From Fischerella muscicola PCC 7414 (GTDB lineage: Bacteria > Cyanobacteriota > Cyanobacteriia > Cyanobacteriales > Nostocaceae), in assembly GCF_000317205.1 (NCBI RefSeq), contig NZ_AJLK01000073.1:62001-126000 (forward strand): 64,000 nt of DNA, read 5' to 3'. The position numbers and the translations under genes were made by a program. The notes under the pieces are model-generated. The model worked only from the letters and a program-made list of their open reading frames with translations, did not search any database and was not told the DNA's origin. This document shows, piece by piece, positions 45,841-54,997 of the stretch. The stretch's first letter is position 1. The number at the start of each line of letters is the position of its first letter.

Positions 45841-47550
45841 ATGTCATTTAAGTTACCAGAGTATCAATTAGCGTGGCAGCGTTTTCGTTCTTGGGTAGGC
45901 TTTCCTTACATAACTTTGTTATTTTGGATACTGCCGTTATTGTTATTTAATTCTGGGCATAGTAGCTTGATGGCCCATGACGAAGGGCTTTATGCTTGGC
46001 GATCGCGTCGAATGTTTGAGTCTGGTGATTGGATCACTCCTTGGTCACAACCCCATCATAAAACTCCAGGCCCCTACTGGTTAATTGCTAGTTCTTATAC
46101 TCTATTTGGTATAAGTGAGGCTAGTGTACGTCTACCAAGTATGATTTTGGGCGTACTGAGTGTAATAATTCTCTATGAAATTGGAAAAATTTTATTAGAT
46201 AAAAAAATTGCTTGGCTAGCTGCTGCAATTTTGAGTGTGGAATTTTTGTGGTTGCAATACTGTCGTTTAGGCACACCTGATGTGCCAATGATTTTTCTGA
46301 CACTTTTGGCAATTTTGTCTTTATTAAAAGCAGAATTAAATCCTCGATATCGCTATTTTTATACTTTTCTGGTTGGTGTTTGTTTTGGTTTGGGTTTCCT
46401 TGCTAGAAGCTTTATGATTTTTTTGCCAATGATAGCTTTGTTTCCTTATGTAGTTTGGGAACATCGCCGTCATCATCATCTTACAAACCCAATGTTGTAT
46501 TTAGGATTTTTGCTGGGTTTAACTCCTACTTTTGTTTGGCTGTGGTTAAATTTTTTGCAATATGGCAGTGATAGTGTTGGAGAATTATTGCAATTTGTAT
46601 TTCGTCTAGGTTCTCAAGAACGTTCTGGTAATGGGTTTTTATTTTATTTATGGAATGTCCCAATTAAAGCCTTTCCTTGGTTTTTCTTTAGCCTTTTGGG
46701 TTTATTTGTAGCTTGGCGTCGCCCTAATCCTCGCTATCAGTTAATACTGGTTGGTTTGCCATTAGTTTTATTTTTTGAACTTAGTATTTTTTCTACTCGT
46801 TTACCTCACTACAGTCTTTCACTATATCCTTTTATGGCGTTGCTAGCGGCTATAGGGGTGGATTGGCTTGGCAATGTGGGTTTTTATGGGGAAACTTCCC
46901 GGTGGGAAGAGTTTAATTCTAAGTTCTCCCCATCACCCCATCTCCCCATTGCCCCTAATCCCCACTCCCTTAGGGGAGTGGGGGCCCCGAGTTCCCCATC
47001 ACAGAAACTTTTTCGCAATCTCAGCTATGGAATGGGTGTGTTAGCTATTTTATTATTGTTGGCAAGTATATTCGCTTTTCTTTGGGGTAGTGGTGATACT
47101 CGTAAATATGCAACTGTTGGCTTAGTTCTAGGCTGTGGTTGGTTGATTTTACCTTTTGTTTGGATTGGTCGTTACCGCTTTGGTAAAAAATTTCTGAATT
47201 CCAACTACTGGTTGGCTGGTTGGTTAATTCCAGCTTGGTTAGCTTTGGCTGTCGCTGGGAGTAATGGCTTTTTGAGTGATTACAATCCCGAGATGAGAAC
47301 TTTTTTAGCACAGCCTGCGATCGCTCAAGTTTTGCAGAATCATTCTATCCACTTTGTAAAAGTTGGGGGAAAAACCGGGGTGCTACTTGATTTTTACACT
47401 CCTCATCACGGAGAAGATGTAGAGCAAATTTCGCAACTACCAGTTTATAGCTATGCTTGGATCTCTGCACAACAAGCAACTAATTTATCTACACCTCATC
47501 GTGTTTTGGGTACTGTGCAAAAATACCAACTGATTCAAGTATTGCCGTAG
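45841..47550 (+). CDS. GT39/ArnT-like membrane glycosyltransferase
   Basis: A 569-residue integral membrane protein of the dolichyl-phosphate-mannose mannosyltransferase / ArnT superfamily (GT-C fold). The first periplasmic loop carries the acidic motif H-D-E-G-L-Y-A-W-R, followed by DWITPWSQPHHKTPGPYW and GISEASVRLPS. About 11-12 hydrophobic segments are visible. It should transfer a sugar from a polyprenyl phosphate donor to a lipid or protein outside the cytoplasm. At about residues 360-387 a Pro/Ser-rich loop is encoded by a C-rich repeat with a palindrome, of intergenic type (see findings). Confidence 0.88.
   Translation: MSFKLPEYQLAWQRFRSWVGFPYITLLFWILPLLLFNSGHSSLMAHDEGLYAWRSRRMFESGDWITPWSQPHHKTPGPYWLIASSYTLFGISEASVRLPSMILGVLSVIILYEIGKILLDKKIAWLAAAILSVEFLWLQYCRLGTPDVPMIFLTLLAILSLLKAELNPRYRYFYTFLVGVCFGLGFLARSFMIFLPMIALFPYVVWEHRRHHHLTNPMLYLGFLLGLTPTFVWLWLNFLQYGSDSVGELLQFVFRLGSQERSGNGFLFYLWNVPIKAFPWFFFSLLGLFVAWRRPNPRYQLILVGLPLVLFFELSIFSTRLPHYSLSLYPFMALLAAIGVDWLGNVGFYGETSRWEEFNSKFSPSPHLPIAPNPHSLRGVGAPSSPSQKLFRNLSYGMGVLAILLLLASIFAFLWGSGDTRKYATVGLVLGCGWLILPFVWIGRYRFGKKFLNSNYWLAGWLIPAWLALAVAGSNGFLSDYNPEMRTFLAQPAIAQVLQNHSIHFVKVGGKTGVLLDFYTPHHGEDVEQISQLPVYSYAWISAQQATNLSTPHRVLGTVQKYQLIQVLP
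46925..47001 (+). repeat. In-frame C-rich repeat insertion in the GT39 gene
   Basis: CCCCATCACCCCATCTCC units lead into CCCCTAATCCCCACTCCC, a CCACTCCCTTAGGGGAGTGG palindrome, and CCCCGAGTTCCCCATCA. The first and last words also occur at 57990-58028 between genes, and the first in gcvP at 7135-7150. Confidence 0.8.
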
Positions 47551-48188
47551 AAGTCGTTCAGAAGGCAGAAGGCAGGAGGCAGAAGGCAGGAGAAACGGCG
47601 CGGATTATCACCTTCACCATGCGCCTGATAACTGTACCCTACGGGAAGCCTATGAGCGCGTCTACACTGTTTACTGTTCACTGATTTAAGTTAACTCTTA
47701 TTTATTTAGTTATGGGATAATATTTTAGTAACTTGCTCAGGAAGCATCATCATATGTGCAAAAAATCCCTGGCGATTGAAAATCGCAGTTATACAGGCAA
47801 ACTCCGCCTGGTATTGTTATATCAACTCGTGCAGGTGGGTTGAGTTTGTGTAACTTGGTTGAAATCGCCAAGTTGCCAAGTTGGGATGATCCCTTTGTTC
47901 AGGTTTCAATAAAGAGAATTTAAATACGCAAATCGAATATTTTTGGGCTTAGATTTTCAAGCGATTGGGTGAGTAGCTGAGAATTATATCAAGATTAAAG
48001 AAGGATAAAATATTACTTCACCAACCCAAAATTGTCAATTATTGGTTAGGTTAAGATTCAAAGTAAAAAGGGAAATAATTACATTTTTCTCCTTACCTTT
48101 GACTCACCTACAAAAAACTTTGGTGAACTTATTCATATCCTTCCTCTGAACGTTGCTCACACCCTGAATTAATGCCGTTGTTAGACTT
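47551..48188. other. Repeat-rich spacer without genes
   Basis: No gene is seen. Contents: a GAAGGCAGGAG-type array (47562-47592), the 21-base dispersed word at 47646-47666 (also at 23756-23776), and a dispersed-repeat segment with GCGATTGAAAATCGC and CAGGCAAACTCCGCCTG hairpins (about 47773-47815). From 47930 it is AT-rich and may hold the promoter of the next gene. Confidence 0.6.
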
Positions 48189-50756
48189 GTGTGGTGTTAC
48201 ATGCAACAGAGGCGGATTAGACAAATACCTCCTTCCATGTTTCCCTTTGAGGTTATCAAACCCAATGGAAATGTATTATCTGTGGCTTTCGGTGCGGATA
48301 GCGATGATCCCTTAGCAGATTCCCGCATTCCTTATCAAATGCGACAAGCTGATCGAAATGTGCGGCGAGAATTGGAAAATCAATTAGAAGCATTCCGCTG
48401 GCTTTTGATTGTTGGACAAGCAGGAATCGGGAAAACTCGAGAAGCCGCTGAATTAGCACAGCTTTATAACCGAGAAGGCTGGACAGTTCTTTGGCTTAAA
48501 TCTGATGGATGGATAGATGAACCAAACCAAGAGCAACTACAAAAAATTGCTGCTAATCGCAAGTTGCTGTTTGTGCTTGATAATCTCCATCAGAGGATAC
48601 ACGATCGCTTCCCCAAACTGCCCCTCGGACTAGAGGAATCTGAGTTATCCCCTTTGACTGTGCCTTTACAACAGCGACTGTGGCGAGTTCTAGAAGTTTA
48701 TGAACAGTTCTGCGGTCAGGATAAAATACGGGTAATTGCCACTGCTGCGAGTGAATGGGAAAAACTGCAACAGAAGCGTTTTCAGGTTTATCACTTACCA
48801 GAACCGGAAAATGCAGCAATTGTTCAGTTATTAAGTAATACTGTTCCTCAAACTAAGATCAAAACTAACGAAGAAGATTATTTAGCGATCGCCCAGAAAA
48901 ATGACCACACTTTCACAAATGTGGTTGTGAATCTTCGTAGTTTGAGAAACAAAGGCTTATCTTTAACCTCTAATAATTACATCGAAACTAGCCAACAGAC
49001 TTGGGAAAAGTGCTACGCAGATGCAATCAAAAAACATCCAGCTAGCCGATATATTTACGATGCTGTAGATTTGCTACAACAATTTAATCTTGCAGTTGAA
49101 CGATTCATCCTAGAACCAGCTACTTTATTAATGATCGGGGATCAGTCCCAGCAACAGTTACAGCATCGTTGGCTAATTCGCAGAGTCTTAAATGATCTGA
49201 TTGAAAGTGAACACATCCTTAATCCTCGCCAAGGACAAATAGAAGCCAAAGGTAGGCAGGTGGATGCTAATCAATATGTTGATTCCCTATTCCACTTGGT
49301 TTTGCGGCTAACAGATAAATATCCCCAGCAAATGCTGGGTAAACTCTTTACTTTTGGCTGTCAACTCTTAAACTTTAATCACCCCAAACAAGCCCTAACT
49401 TGCTTCGATCATCTCCTCACCTTCAACTGTGAAATCTCTGATATTTGGTTTTACCGAGGTATCGCACTGTACTTATTAGCAAATTATGAAGAAGCAGTTG
49501 CATCCTATGACAAAGCCCTAGCTTTTAAAAGTAACTCCTACCAAGCTTGGTATAATCGGAGCCTAGCATTGCACCTATCGGGATGCTATGAAGAAGCAGT
49601 TGATTCCTATGATCAGGCGCTTGCCATTAAGCCTAACCTAGATCAGGCTTGGTATAACCGAGGCATTGCTCTGTATTTTTTGGGACGTGATCAAGAAGCA
49701 GTAGTTTCCTACGACAAAGCACTAGCTATCAAACCAGACTATTACCAAGCTTATTACAGCCGATGTCAAGCCCTGGAGAACTTGGGACGCTATGAAGAGG
49801 CTGTTGCTTCCTACGAGCAAGTACTGGCGCTTAAACCCGACCATTATCAAGCTTGGTATCACAAAGGTAATGCATTGTATGCCTTAAAACATTACGACGA
49901 GGCAGTTACTTCCTATGACCAAGCCTTGGCGCTCAAACCCGACTATTATCAAGCTTGGTACAACGGGAGTGTAGTCCTATATCTGTTGGGATTATACGAG
50001 GAAGTGGTTACATCCTGTGACAAAGTAGTAGCACTTAAACCCGACCATTACCAAGCCTGGTATAACATGGGCAATGCGTTGTATTTTTTGAGACACTACG
50101 AAGAGGCAGTTGCTGCTTACGACAAAGTGCTGCTGATCAAGCCAGACTATGACCAAGCCTGGTACAACCGCAGTGTAGCCTTATATCCCTTGGGCTTTTA
50201 TCAAGAAGTAGTTACATCGTGCGATAAAGCAGTGGCGATCGCACCAGACCACTATAAAGCCTGGTACAACAAAGGCAATGGGCTATACTCCTTGGGCAAA
50301 TACAAAGAAGCACTAGCTTCTTACGATCAAGCACTAGCAATCAAGCCTGATTATTACGAAGCTTGGTACAACCGGGGTGTAGTCATGGGAAATTTGGGAG
50401 ACTACAAAGAAGCAGTAGCTTCCTACAACAAAGTATTAGCAATCCAACCTCACAATTACCAAGCTTGGTATAGCCGAGGTAATGCACTGAATAAGTTGGG
50501 TTGTTTTGAAGAAGCACTGACTAGCCTGAACAAGGCAATTGAACTTGCTCCTGATTCCTTTGAAGCTCACTACAATAAAGCTTGCTGTTATGCTTTGCAA
50601 GCCAATGCTGAGTTGATGCTTGCAAGCTTGCAAAGAGCTATTAATCTCAATCCTAAATGTCGAGAGATGGTAAAAACCGACGCAAATTTTCAAAAATTTC
50701 TCCAAGATGAGCGGTTTCAGGCGCTGATTATGAAGGGATCAGGGATTGGGGATTAG
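48189..50756 (+). CDS. STAND-like P-loop NTPase with TPR array
   Basis: An 855-residue protein. The N-terminal part has a P-loop NTPase domain (about 55-260), with Walker A V-G-Q-A-G-I-G-K-T-R-E-A near residue 75 and Walker B K-L-L-F-V-L-D-N near 125. A helical linker region (about 270-410) follows. The C-terminal half (about 415-840) consists of about 12 tetratricopeptide repeats of 34 residues, several nearly identical (AWYNRG-ALY-LG-YEEAVASYDKALAIKPDYY). This order resembles STAND signalling ATPases, in which the repeats sense a ligand; no N-terminal effector domain is apparent. The start may be the GTG at 48189 or ATG codons at 48201 or 48237. The role is unknown; a sensor or defence function is possible. 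Confidence 0.8.
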   Translation: MWCYMQQRRIRQIPPSMFPFEVIKPNGNVLSVAFGADSDDPLADSRIPYQMRQADRNVRRELENQLEAFRWLLIVGQAGIGKTREAAELAQLYNREGWTVLWLKSDGWIDEPNQEQLQKIAANRKLLFVLDNLHQRIHDRFPKLPLGLEESELSPLTVPLQQRLWRVLEVYEQFCGQDKIRVIATAASEWEKLQQKRFQVYHLPEPENAAIVQLLSNTVPQTKIKTNEEDYLAIAQKNDHTFTNVVVNLRSLRNKGLSLTSNNYIETSQQTWEKCYADAIKKHPASRYIYDAVDLLQQFNLAVERFILEPATLLMIGDQSQQQLQHRWLIRRVLNDLIESEHILNPRQGQIEAKGRQVDANQYVDSLFHLVLRLTDKYPQQMLGKLFTFGCQLLNFNHPKQALTCFDHLLTFNCEISDIWFYRGIALYLLANYEEAVASYDKALAFKSNSYQAWYNRSLALHLSGCYEEAVDSYDQALAIKPNLDQAWYNRGIALYFLGRDQEAVVSYDKALAIKPDYYQAYYSRCQALENLGRYEEAVASYEQVLALKPDHYQAWYHKGNALYALKHYDEAVTSYDQALALKPDYYQAWYNGSVVLYLLGLYEEVVTSCDKVVALKPDHYQAWYNMGNALYFLRHYEEAVAAYDKVLLIKPDYDQAWYNRSVALYPLGFYQEVVTSCDKAVAIAPDHYKAWYNKGNGLYSLGKYKEALASYDQALAIKPDYYEAWYNRGVVMGNLGDYKEAVASYNKVLAIQPHNYQAWYSRGNALNKLGCFEEALTSLNKAIELAPDSFEAHYNKACCYALQANAELMLASLQRAINLNPKCREMVKTDANFQKFLQDERFQALIMKGSGIGD
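49450..50640 (+). repeat. 102-base coding repeats (TPR array)
   Basis: About twelve 102-base units encode the TPR region. Some neighbouring units are very similar also at DNA level (for example the segments around 49840-49960 and 49990-50110), pointing to recent duplication or conversion. Confidence 0.8.
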
Positions 50757-50939
50757 GGATTGTGGTCTTTGGTGTGCCACTTTTTTAAGATACAAGGGTG
50801 CGTTAGCCTACGGCATAACACACCCTACTACTACTACAGGTTTAAAATGCCAAGAGATTTATCTTATCGAAGCAGTATTGGAACGCATTTCAGTTAAATT
50901 GCATGAGAATAAGAGATTTACACGATAAAACCTGTACTT

Positions 50940-51062
50940 TTGAATTAAAAATCTGTTTTATGAGTTGTGAAGCTAATTTACAACTCAGAAACTTAATTTA
51001 CGACTCAGAAACTTAATTTGCGAGTTGCAAAACCTAATTTACAACTCACAAACCTGACTTAA
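50940..51062. repeat. AACTCA/CTTAATTT direct repeats
   Basis: Four to five copies of a unit of about 22 bases (ACAACTCAGAAACTTAATTT and variants) lie between the TPR gene and the convergent DUF1636 gene. A GTGCGTTAGCCTACGGCATAAC-type dispersed element precedes it at 50795-50825. Confidence 0.7.
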
Positions 51063-51064
51063 CT

Positions 51065-51490
51065 TCAAGATAACGAGGGAATTCTGGCTAAAATACCTTT
51101 TTTGAGAGGTTCGGGACGTTCTGACCAAGGTAACAAACCATCAGGTTTATCATAGTATTTGCTAGCACATTCGAGAATCGCAGCCGCACTATCATCTATT
51201 GGTAAATCTCCAAACATATAAGTTAGTTTTCCAGAACCAGCGAAGGCGACAACACAGGAATGACTGCAAGCACTCATGCATTCTACTTCTTGAATCGGAA
51301 ACTCATCTTTGAGATGCCAATCTTGAGCTAATTGTTGAAGTTGATTTGATAACTTTTGTCCACCACTTTCACCGACTCGCTTCCCATCTTGCCAGACGCT
51401 TGCACAAGTCTTGCATACAAATAGAGTATGAGAGGGTTGCTGAGTATTATTATGTGTAGAAGTTGGAGAAGTATTTGTGGCTGTGGTCAT
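51065..51490 (-). CDS. DUF1636 metal- or Fe-S-binding protein
   Basis: A 141-residue protein of the DUF1636 family. Cysteines are at C-K-T-C (about 26-29) and C-M-S-A-C-S-H-S-C (about 71-79), a pattern that resembles thioredoxin-like [2Fe-2S] ferredoxins. The first 20 residues are a Ser/Thr/Asn/Gln-rich tail without similarity. A cobalamin riboswitch lies directly upstream, so its expression should fall when B12 is plentiful. DUF1636 genes are known near cobalamin or cobalt genes; a role in cobalt handling or cobalamin synthesis is inferred from that. Confidence 0.85.
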   Translation of the reverse strand: MTTATNTSPTSTHNNTQQPSHTLFVCKTCASVWQDGKRVGESGGQKLSNQLQQLAQDWHLKDEFPIQEVECMSACSHSCVVAFAGSGKLTYMFGDLPIDDSAAAILECASKYYDKPDGLLPWSERPEPLKKGILARIPSLS

Positions 51491-51524
51491 CTGTACCTCG
51501 CAGATATTTTAGAAGTAAAATCAA

Positions 51525-51650
51525 CTTCGGCGGGCATCCTGACTTACTTTGTTAAGTTCACAGTTGCGGGACAGCGCCGGACTTACACCGGACTTTCCCC
51601 GTTACCTCTAGTGGCTGCTCCCCAATAGAACCGAATGTTTTTTATCTTAA
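51525..51650 (-). promoter_or_regulatory. Cobalamin (B12) riboswitch
   Basis: Minus-strand RNA contains the B12 box AGTCAGGATGCCCGCC (51529-51545 region), the core GGGAAAGTCCGGTGTAAGTCC, GCGCTGTCCCGCAACTGTG, and GAGCAGCCACTAG, all in the conserved order of the cobalamin element. It lies 35 bases before the DUF1636 gene. Confidence 0.93.
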
Positions 51651-51746
51651 CGTGATTTTGACAAGGCAGTTTGTTGGGTCAGTTGTGGGCGGTTTTTAAA
51701 CGCAGAGGGACGCAGAGGCTAACGCAAAGGAACGCAGAGTTAGTCT

Positions 51747-52553
51747 TTATACTTTGGCTGGTGTTGGTAAATCTACTTGCAACCGCTTAAACATCGCTTG
51801 CCGTCCTTGCATTGCTAAGGTGTCATCTATCGGTGATAGAGTGATAGGCTGCTGATATTTTAGTCTCAGTGCAGTTTGAATTAACCAATCTGCCACAAAG
51901 GGATTTTTTGGTAACAGAGGGCCATGAGAATAAGTAGCGATCGCATTCTGATAAAATACTCCCTCTGTACCATCTTCACCATTGTTGCCTAAGCCATAGA
52001 CTACACGTCCTAGTGCTTCTACTTTGCCCAGCTTAGTACGTCCACCGTGATTTTCAAATCCGATTAGGTATGGTTTGCTACCCGTCATTTCTTGGAGATC
52101 CCGCGCTAAACGAGTTGCAGTGACTTCCACGACTAAGTTTCCGATACAGCGGCGGACGTTTTCGCCTGGGTGTACTGATACGATGTCTAATATGCCTAAG
52201 CCCTGAATGCGTTGTCCAAAACCTGGTTCATAGTAATGTCCCAACAGTTGGGGTGAACCACAGGTAAAGACGCCGGGAGTACCATTTTCAATTTTTTCGC
52301 GCATTGCTTCTGCTTTCGCACCTTGCAAGTCACGCATGACAATTTCTTGTTGACGGTCTTGGGCGCCACCACCCACAATTAAATCTACAGATTTAATATC
52401 GTCGGCTGTAGCATTTTGGTCTAAGGGCAAAACCTTGACATTGTATCCCCGCCACTGGCAACGGCGTTCTAAGACGATAACATTACCGCGATCGCCGTAG
52501 GTACTCATGAGCGTAGGATATAGCCAACCAATGGTCAGTTCATATTGTTTCAT
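51747..52553 (-). CDS. gatD: GatD-type glutamine amidotransferase
   Basis: A 268-residue class I glutamine amidotransferase of the CobB/CobQ-like group. The catalytic Cys is in G-V-F-T-C-G-S-P-Q-L-L-G and the His in S-H-G-P-L-L-P-K-N-P. The start sequence ELTIGWLYPTLMSTYGDRGN is typical of GatD, which together with MurT amidates lipid II glutamate; MurT is not in this window. I start at the ATG at 52553, since the frame upstream runs into a repeat array. A cobyric-acid-type amidotransferase is the alternative, but the single-domain length fits GatD better. Confidence 0.85.
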   Translation of the reverse strand: MKQYELTIGWLYPTLMSTYGDRGNVIVLERRCQWRGYNVKVLPLDQNATADDIKSVDLIVGGGAQDRQQEIVMRDLQGAKAEAMREKIENGTPGVFTCGSPQLLGHYYEPGFGQRIQGLGILDIVSVHPGENVRRCIGNLVVEVTATRLARDLQEMTGSKPYLIGFENHGGRTKLGKVEALGRVVYGLGNNGEDGTEGVFYQNAIATYSHGPLLPKNPFVADWLIQTALRLKYQQPITLSPIDDTLAMQGRQAMFKRLQVDLPTPAKV

Positions 52554-52823
52554 AATTTTAGGGATTGGGGATTGGGGATCGGGGATTGGGGAATGGGAAG
52601 AAAAGGGAGACAAGGAGGACAAGGGAGAATATTTTTGATTGATTCACCGCGTCTTTTCCCAATGCCCCTTTCCCTATTTCCTGTTCCCTGTTCCCCAATC
52701 CCTTTGTACGAGGATATTATAGATAAGATCAGAGATACCAATATAAAGAAAAAGCAATCTCTATTGACAAAATGCCGCAAATCTACGCTTAAAATATAAA
52801 GCGCGCTCTTATTAGCAAGAACT

Positions 52824-53943
52824 ATGGAAGTACTAGAACTAAAACGCGAAATTGAAACGTTGTGTGATCGCCTGGGTAAAACCCAGGACTATCTTTGACA
52901 TCCCCGCACTCACAGCTAAAATTCAAGACTTGGAACAAATAGCAGCACAACCAGAATTCTGGGAAGATCAAGTCAAAGCCCAAGCAACGCTGCAAGAACT
53001 GAATGATTTAAAAGCACATCTTCAACAATACGAACAGTGGCAAAGTAGCATAGAAGACACAAAAGCAGTATTAGAGCTTTTAGAGTTAGAAACCGATGAA
53101 GCACTACTGCAAGAAGCAGAAGCTACTGTCACTAAGCTAAATCGAGAACTCGATCAGTGGGAGTTGCAACAGTTACTCTCTGGCCCTTATGACGAAAAAG
53201 GCGCAGTTCTGACTATTAACGCTGGTGCTGGTGGTACTGATGCTCAAGACTGGGCAGAAATGCTACTGCGGATGTATACCCGTTGGGCAGAAAATCATGG
53301 CTACAAGGTAAATTTAACAGATGAGTCCGAGGGGGATGAAGCAGGTATAAAATCAGCAACTATAGAAATTACAGGTCGTTATGCCTATGGATACTTGCGG
53401 TCTGAGACAGGTACCCATCGCTTGGTCAGAATTTCACCTTTTAATGCCAATGGTAAGCGCCAAACCAGTTTCGCTGGGGTAGAGGTAATGCCCCAATTAG
53501 ATAACTCGGTGCAATTGGAGATTCCCGAAAAAGACTTAGAAATCACCACATCTAGGTCTGGTGGTAAAGGTGGGCAGAATGTCAACAAGGTAGAAACTGC
53601 TGTACGCATTGTTCACATTCCCACTGGTATTGCTGTGCGTTGTACAGAAGAACGTAGCCAATTGCAAAATAAAGAAAAAGCCCTTGCCCGCCTGAAAGCG
53701 AAGTTGCTAGTCATTGCTCAAGAACAACACGCCAAAGAAATTGCCGAAATTCGCGGTGATATGGTGGAAGCTTCTTGGGGCAATCAGATCCGTAACTACG
53801 TATTCCATCCTTACCAGATGGTAAAGGATTTACGTACCAATGTTGAAACAACTGCGATCGTTGATGTGATGAATGGTGAACTAGATATGTTCATCCAAGC
53901 TTACCTGCGGCAAGAAAATCAGTTGGTAGAAGCGGCAGTCTAA
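52824..53943 (+). CDS. prfB: Peptide chain release factor 2 (programmed frameshift)
   Basis: RF2 recognises UGA and UAA stop codons. Translation starts at the ATG at 52824 and after 24 codons meets an in-frame TGA (52896-52898) in the slippery context CTT-TGA-C. A +1 shift continues into the long frame (D-I-P-A-L-T-A-K-I...). The catalytic GGQ lies in [12 protein letters not shown]. The codon-recognition region and the full length of about 370 residues are normal. An AGGA word lies upstream of the shift site, but further away than in Escherichia coli. It starts the cluster prfB, DUF3285, ybeY, dgkA, trpG/pabA. Confidence 0.96.
52896..52899 (+). promoter_or_regulatory. Programmed +1 frameshift site in prfB
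   Basis: CTT TGA C: the ribosome pauses at TGA when RF2 is scarce and slips one base to read GAC. This is the autoregulatory site known from most bacterial prfB genes. Confidence 0.95.
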
Positions 53944-54273
53944 GTTAGTAGTTAGTGGGTAGAGACGCGATGTTCCTCGCGTCTGTACATTAGTAGTTAG
54001 TTGTTAGTAGTAGGGGCGCACACCTGTGCGCCCGTATAGTTGTTAGTTTACTAACAATCAACAACCAACCACCAACCATCAACAACCAACCATCAACAAC
54101 CAACAATCAACCACCAACAATCAACCACCAACCACCAACCAACAACCAACAACCAACAATCACCAACCAACAACCAACCACCAACAACCAACCATCAACA
54201 ACCAACAATCAACCACCAACCATTAACTAAACAAACTGTTACATTTAAATAAGATAATTGTCATCAAATCATT
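53944..54273. repeat. Long repeat array between prfB and DUF3285
   Basis: The spacer contains a 29-base word (53969-53997) that recurs exactly at 57915-57943, with a GACGCGA/TCGCGTC palindrome, and an array of about 180 bases of CAACAACCAACC-type units (about 54045-54228), the largest simple array in the window. It has no gene. Confidence 0.85.
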
Positions 54274-54429
54274 ATGAGCAATTCTCCTTCTGATGAACGT
54301 CAACCCAGCTATGTCAAACTCGCGATGCGAAACATGGTGCAAAAGCGACTTACTTCCCTTAAGCATTTTGTACTGACTACTGTTGGGCTGTTAGCTGTCC
54401 TTATCGGTCTTGCTTATCTGACTCGCTGA
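54274..54429 (+). CDS. DUF3285 small membrane protein
   Basis: A 51-residue protein, M-S-N-S-P-S-D-E-R-Q-P-S-Y-V-K-L-A-M-R-N-M, with one C-terminal membrane helix (about 31-49). It matches the DUF3285 family of small cyanobacterial proteins, often found between prfB and ybeY. The function is unknown. The ybeY start follows after 40 bases. Confidence 0.85.
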   Translation: MSNSPSDERQPSYVKLAMRNMVQKRLTSLKHFVLTTVGLLAVLIGLAYLTR

Positions 54430-54469
54430 TCATAAACTATCACTTTCACTACAGGAGATTTTTCGGCTG

Positions 54470-54997
54470 GTGCAAGTTGAAGTATATGTACAGGATTGTC
54501 TCAGTGAATATTCGCAATCGGAAAGTATAAAGATTGAGGATATAGAAATCCCAATTACTGCTCAAACATGGGAAAATTGGTTCAATTGCTGGTTGGAAAT
54601 ATTACAACCAAATATTTCATCTGCGGCAAATTATGAAATTGGGTTGCGTTTGACCAACGATTCTGAAATTCAAGAGTTAAACGCTCAGTATCGTCAACAA
54701 AACAAGCCTACAGACGTTTTATCCTTTGCGGCATTAGAGGTAGACTCTCCTATGCCAAGTGAAGCGTTTGCTTCTATGCCTTTATATCTTGGTGACATTG
54801 TTATTTCTATTGATACAGCACAGCAACAAGCTCAAAAACAGGGGCATACTTTGGTAACAGAACTAGCTTGGCTGGCAAGTCACGGATTGTTACATCTGCT
54901 GGGCTGGGATCACCCGGACGAAGAAAGTTTAGAAAGAATGCTAAAACAGCAAGTAAAATTACTGAAGTCAATAGGTATTTCTATTGACATAGAATAG
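54470..54997 (+). CDS. ybeY: Endoribonuclease YbeY
   Basis: A 175-residue single-strand-specific endoribonuclease that takes part in 16S rRNA maturation and ribosome quality control. The zinc-binding motif H-G-L-L-H-L-L-G-W-D-H (HxxxHxxGxxH) is at about 141-151, and N-K-P-T-D-V-L-S-F is the conserved loop before it. The GTG start is preceded by ACAGGAGA. The position in the prfB-dgkA cluster is usual for cyanobacteria. Confidence 0.95.
   Translation: MQVEVYVQDCLSEYSQSESIKIEDIEIPITAQTWENWFNCWLEILQPNISSAANYEIGLRLTNDSEIQELNAQYRQQNKPTDVLSFAALEVDSPMPSEAFASMPLYLGDIVISIDTAQQQAQKQGHTLVTELAWLASHGLLHLLGWDHPDEESLERMLKQQVKLLKSIGISIDIE

Noticed and set aside
51428-51628. 66-codon plus-strand frame over the DUF1636 leader
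   Set aside because: It runs antisense through the conserved cobalamin riboswitch.
54045-54228. Possible CRISPR-like array
   Set aside because: The units are 5-12 bases long without unique spacers of constant length; it is a simple STRR array. The same holds for the other arrays in the window.
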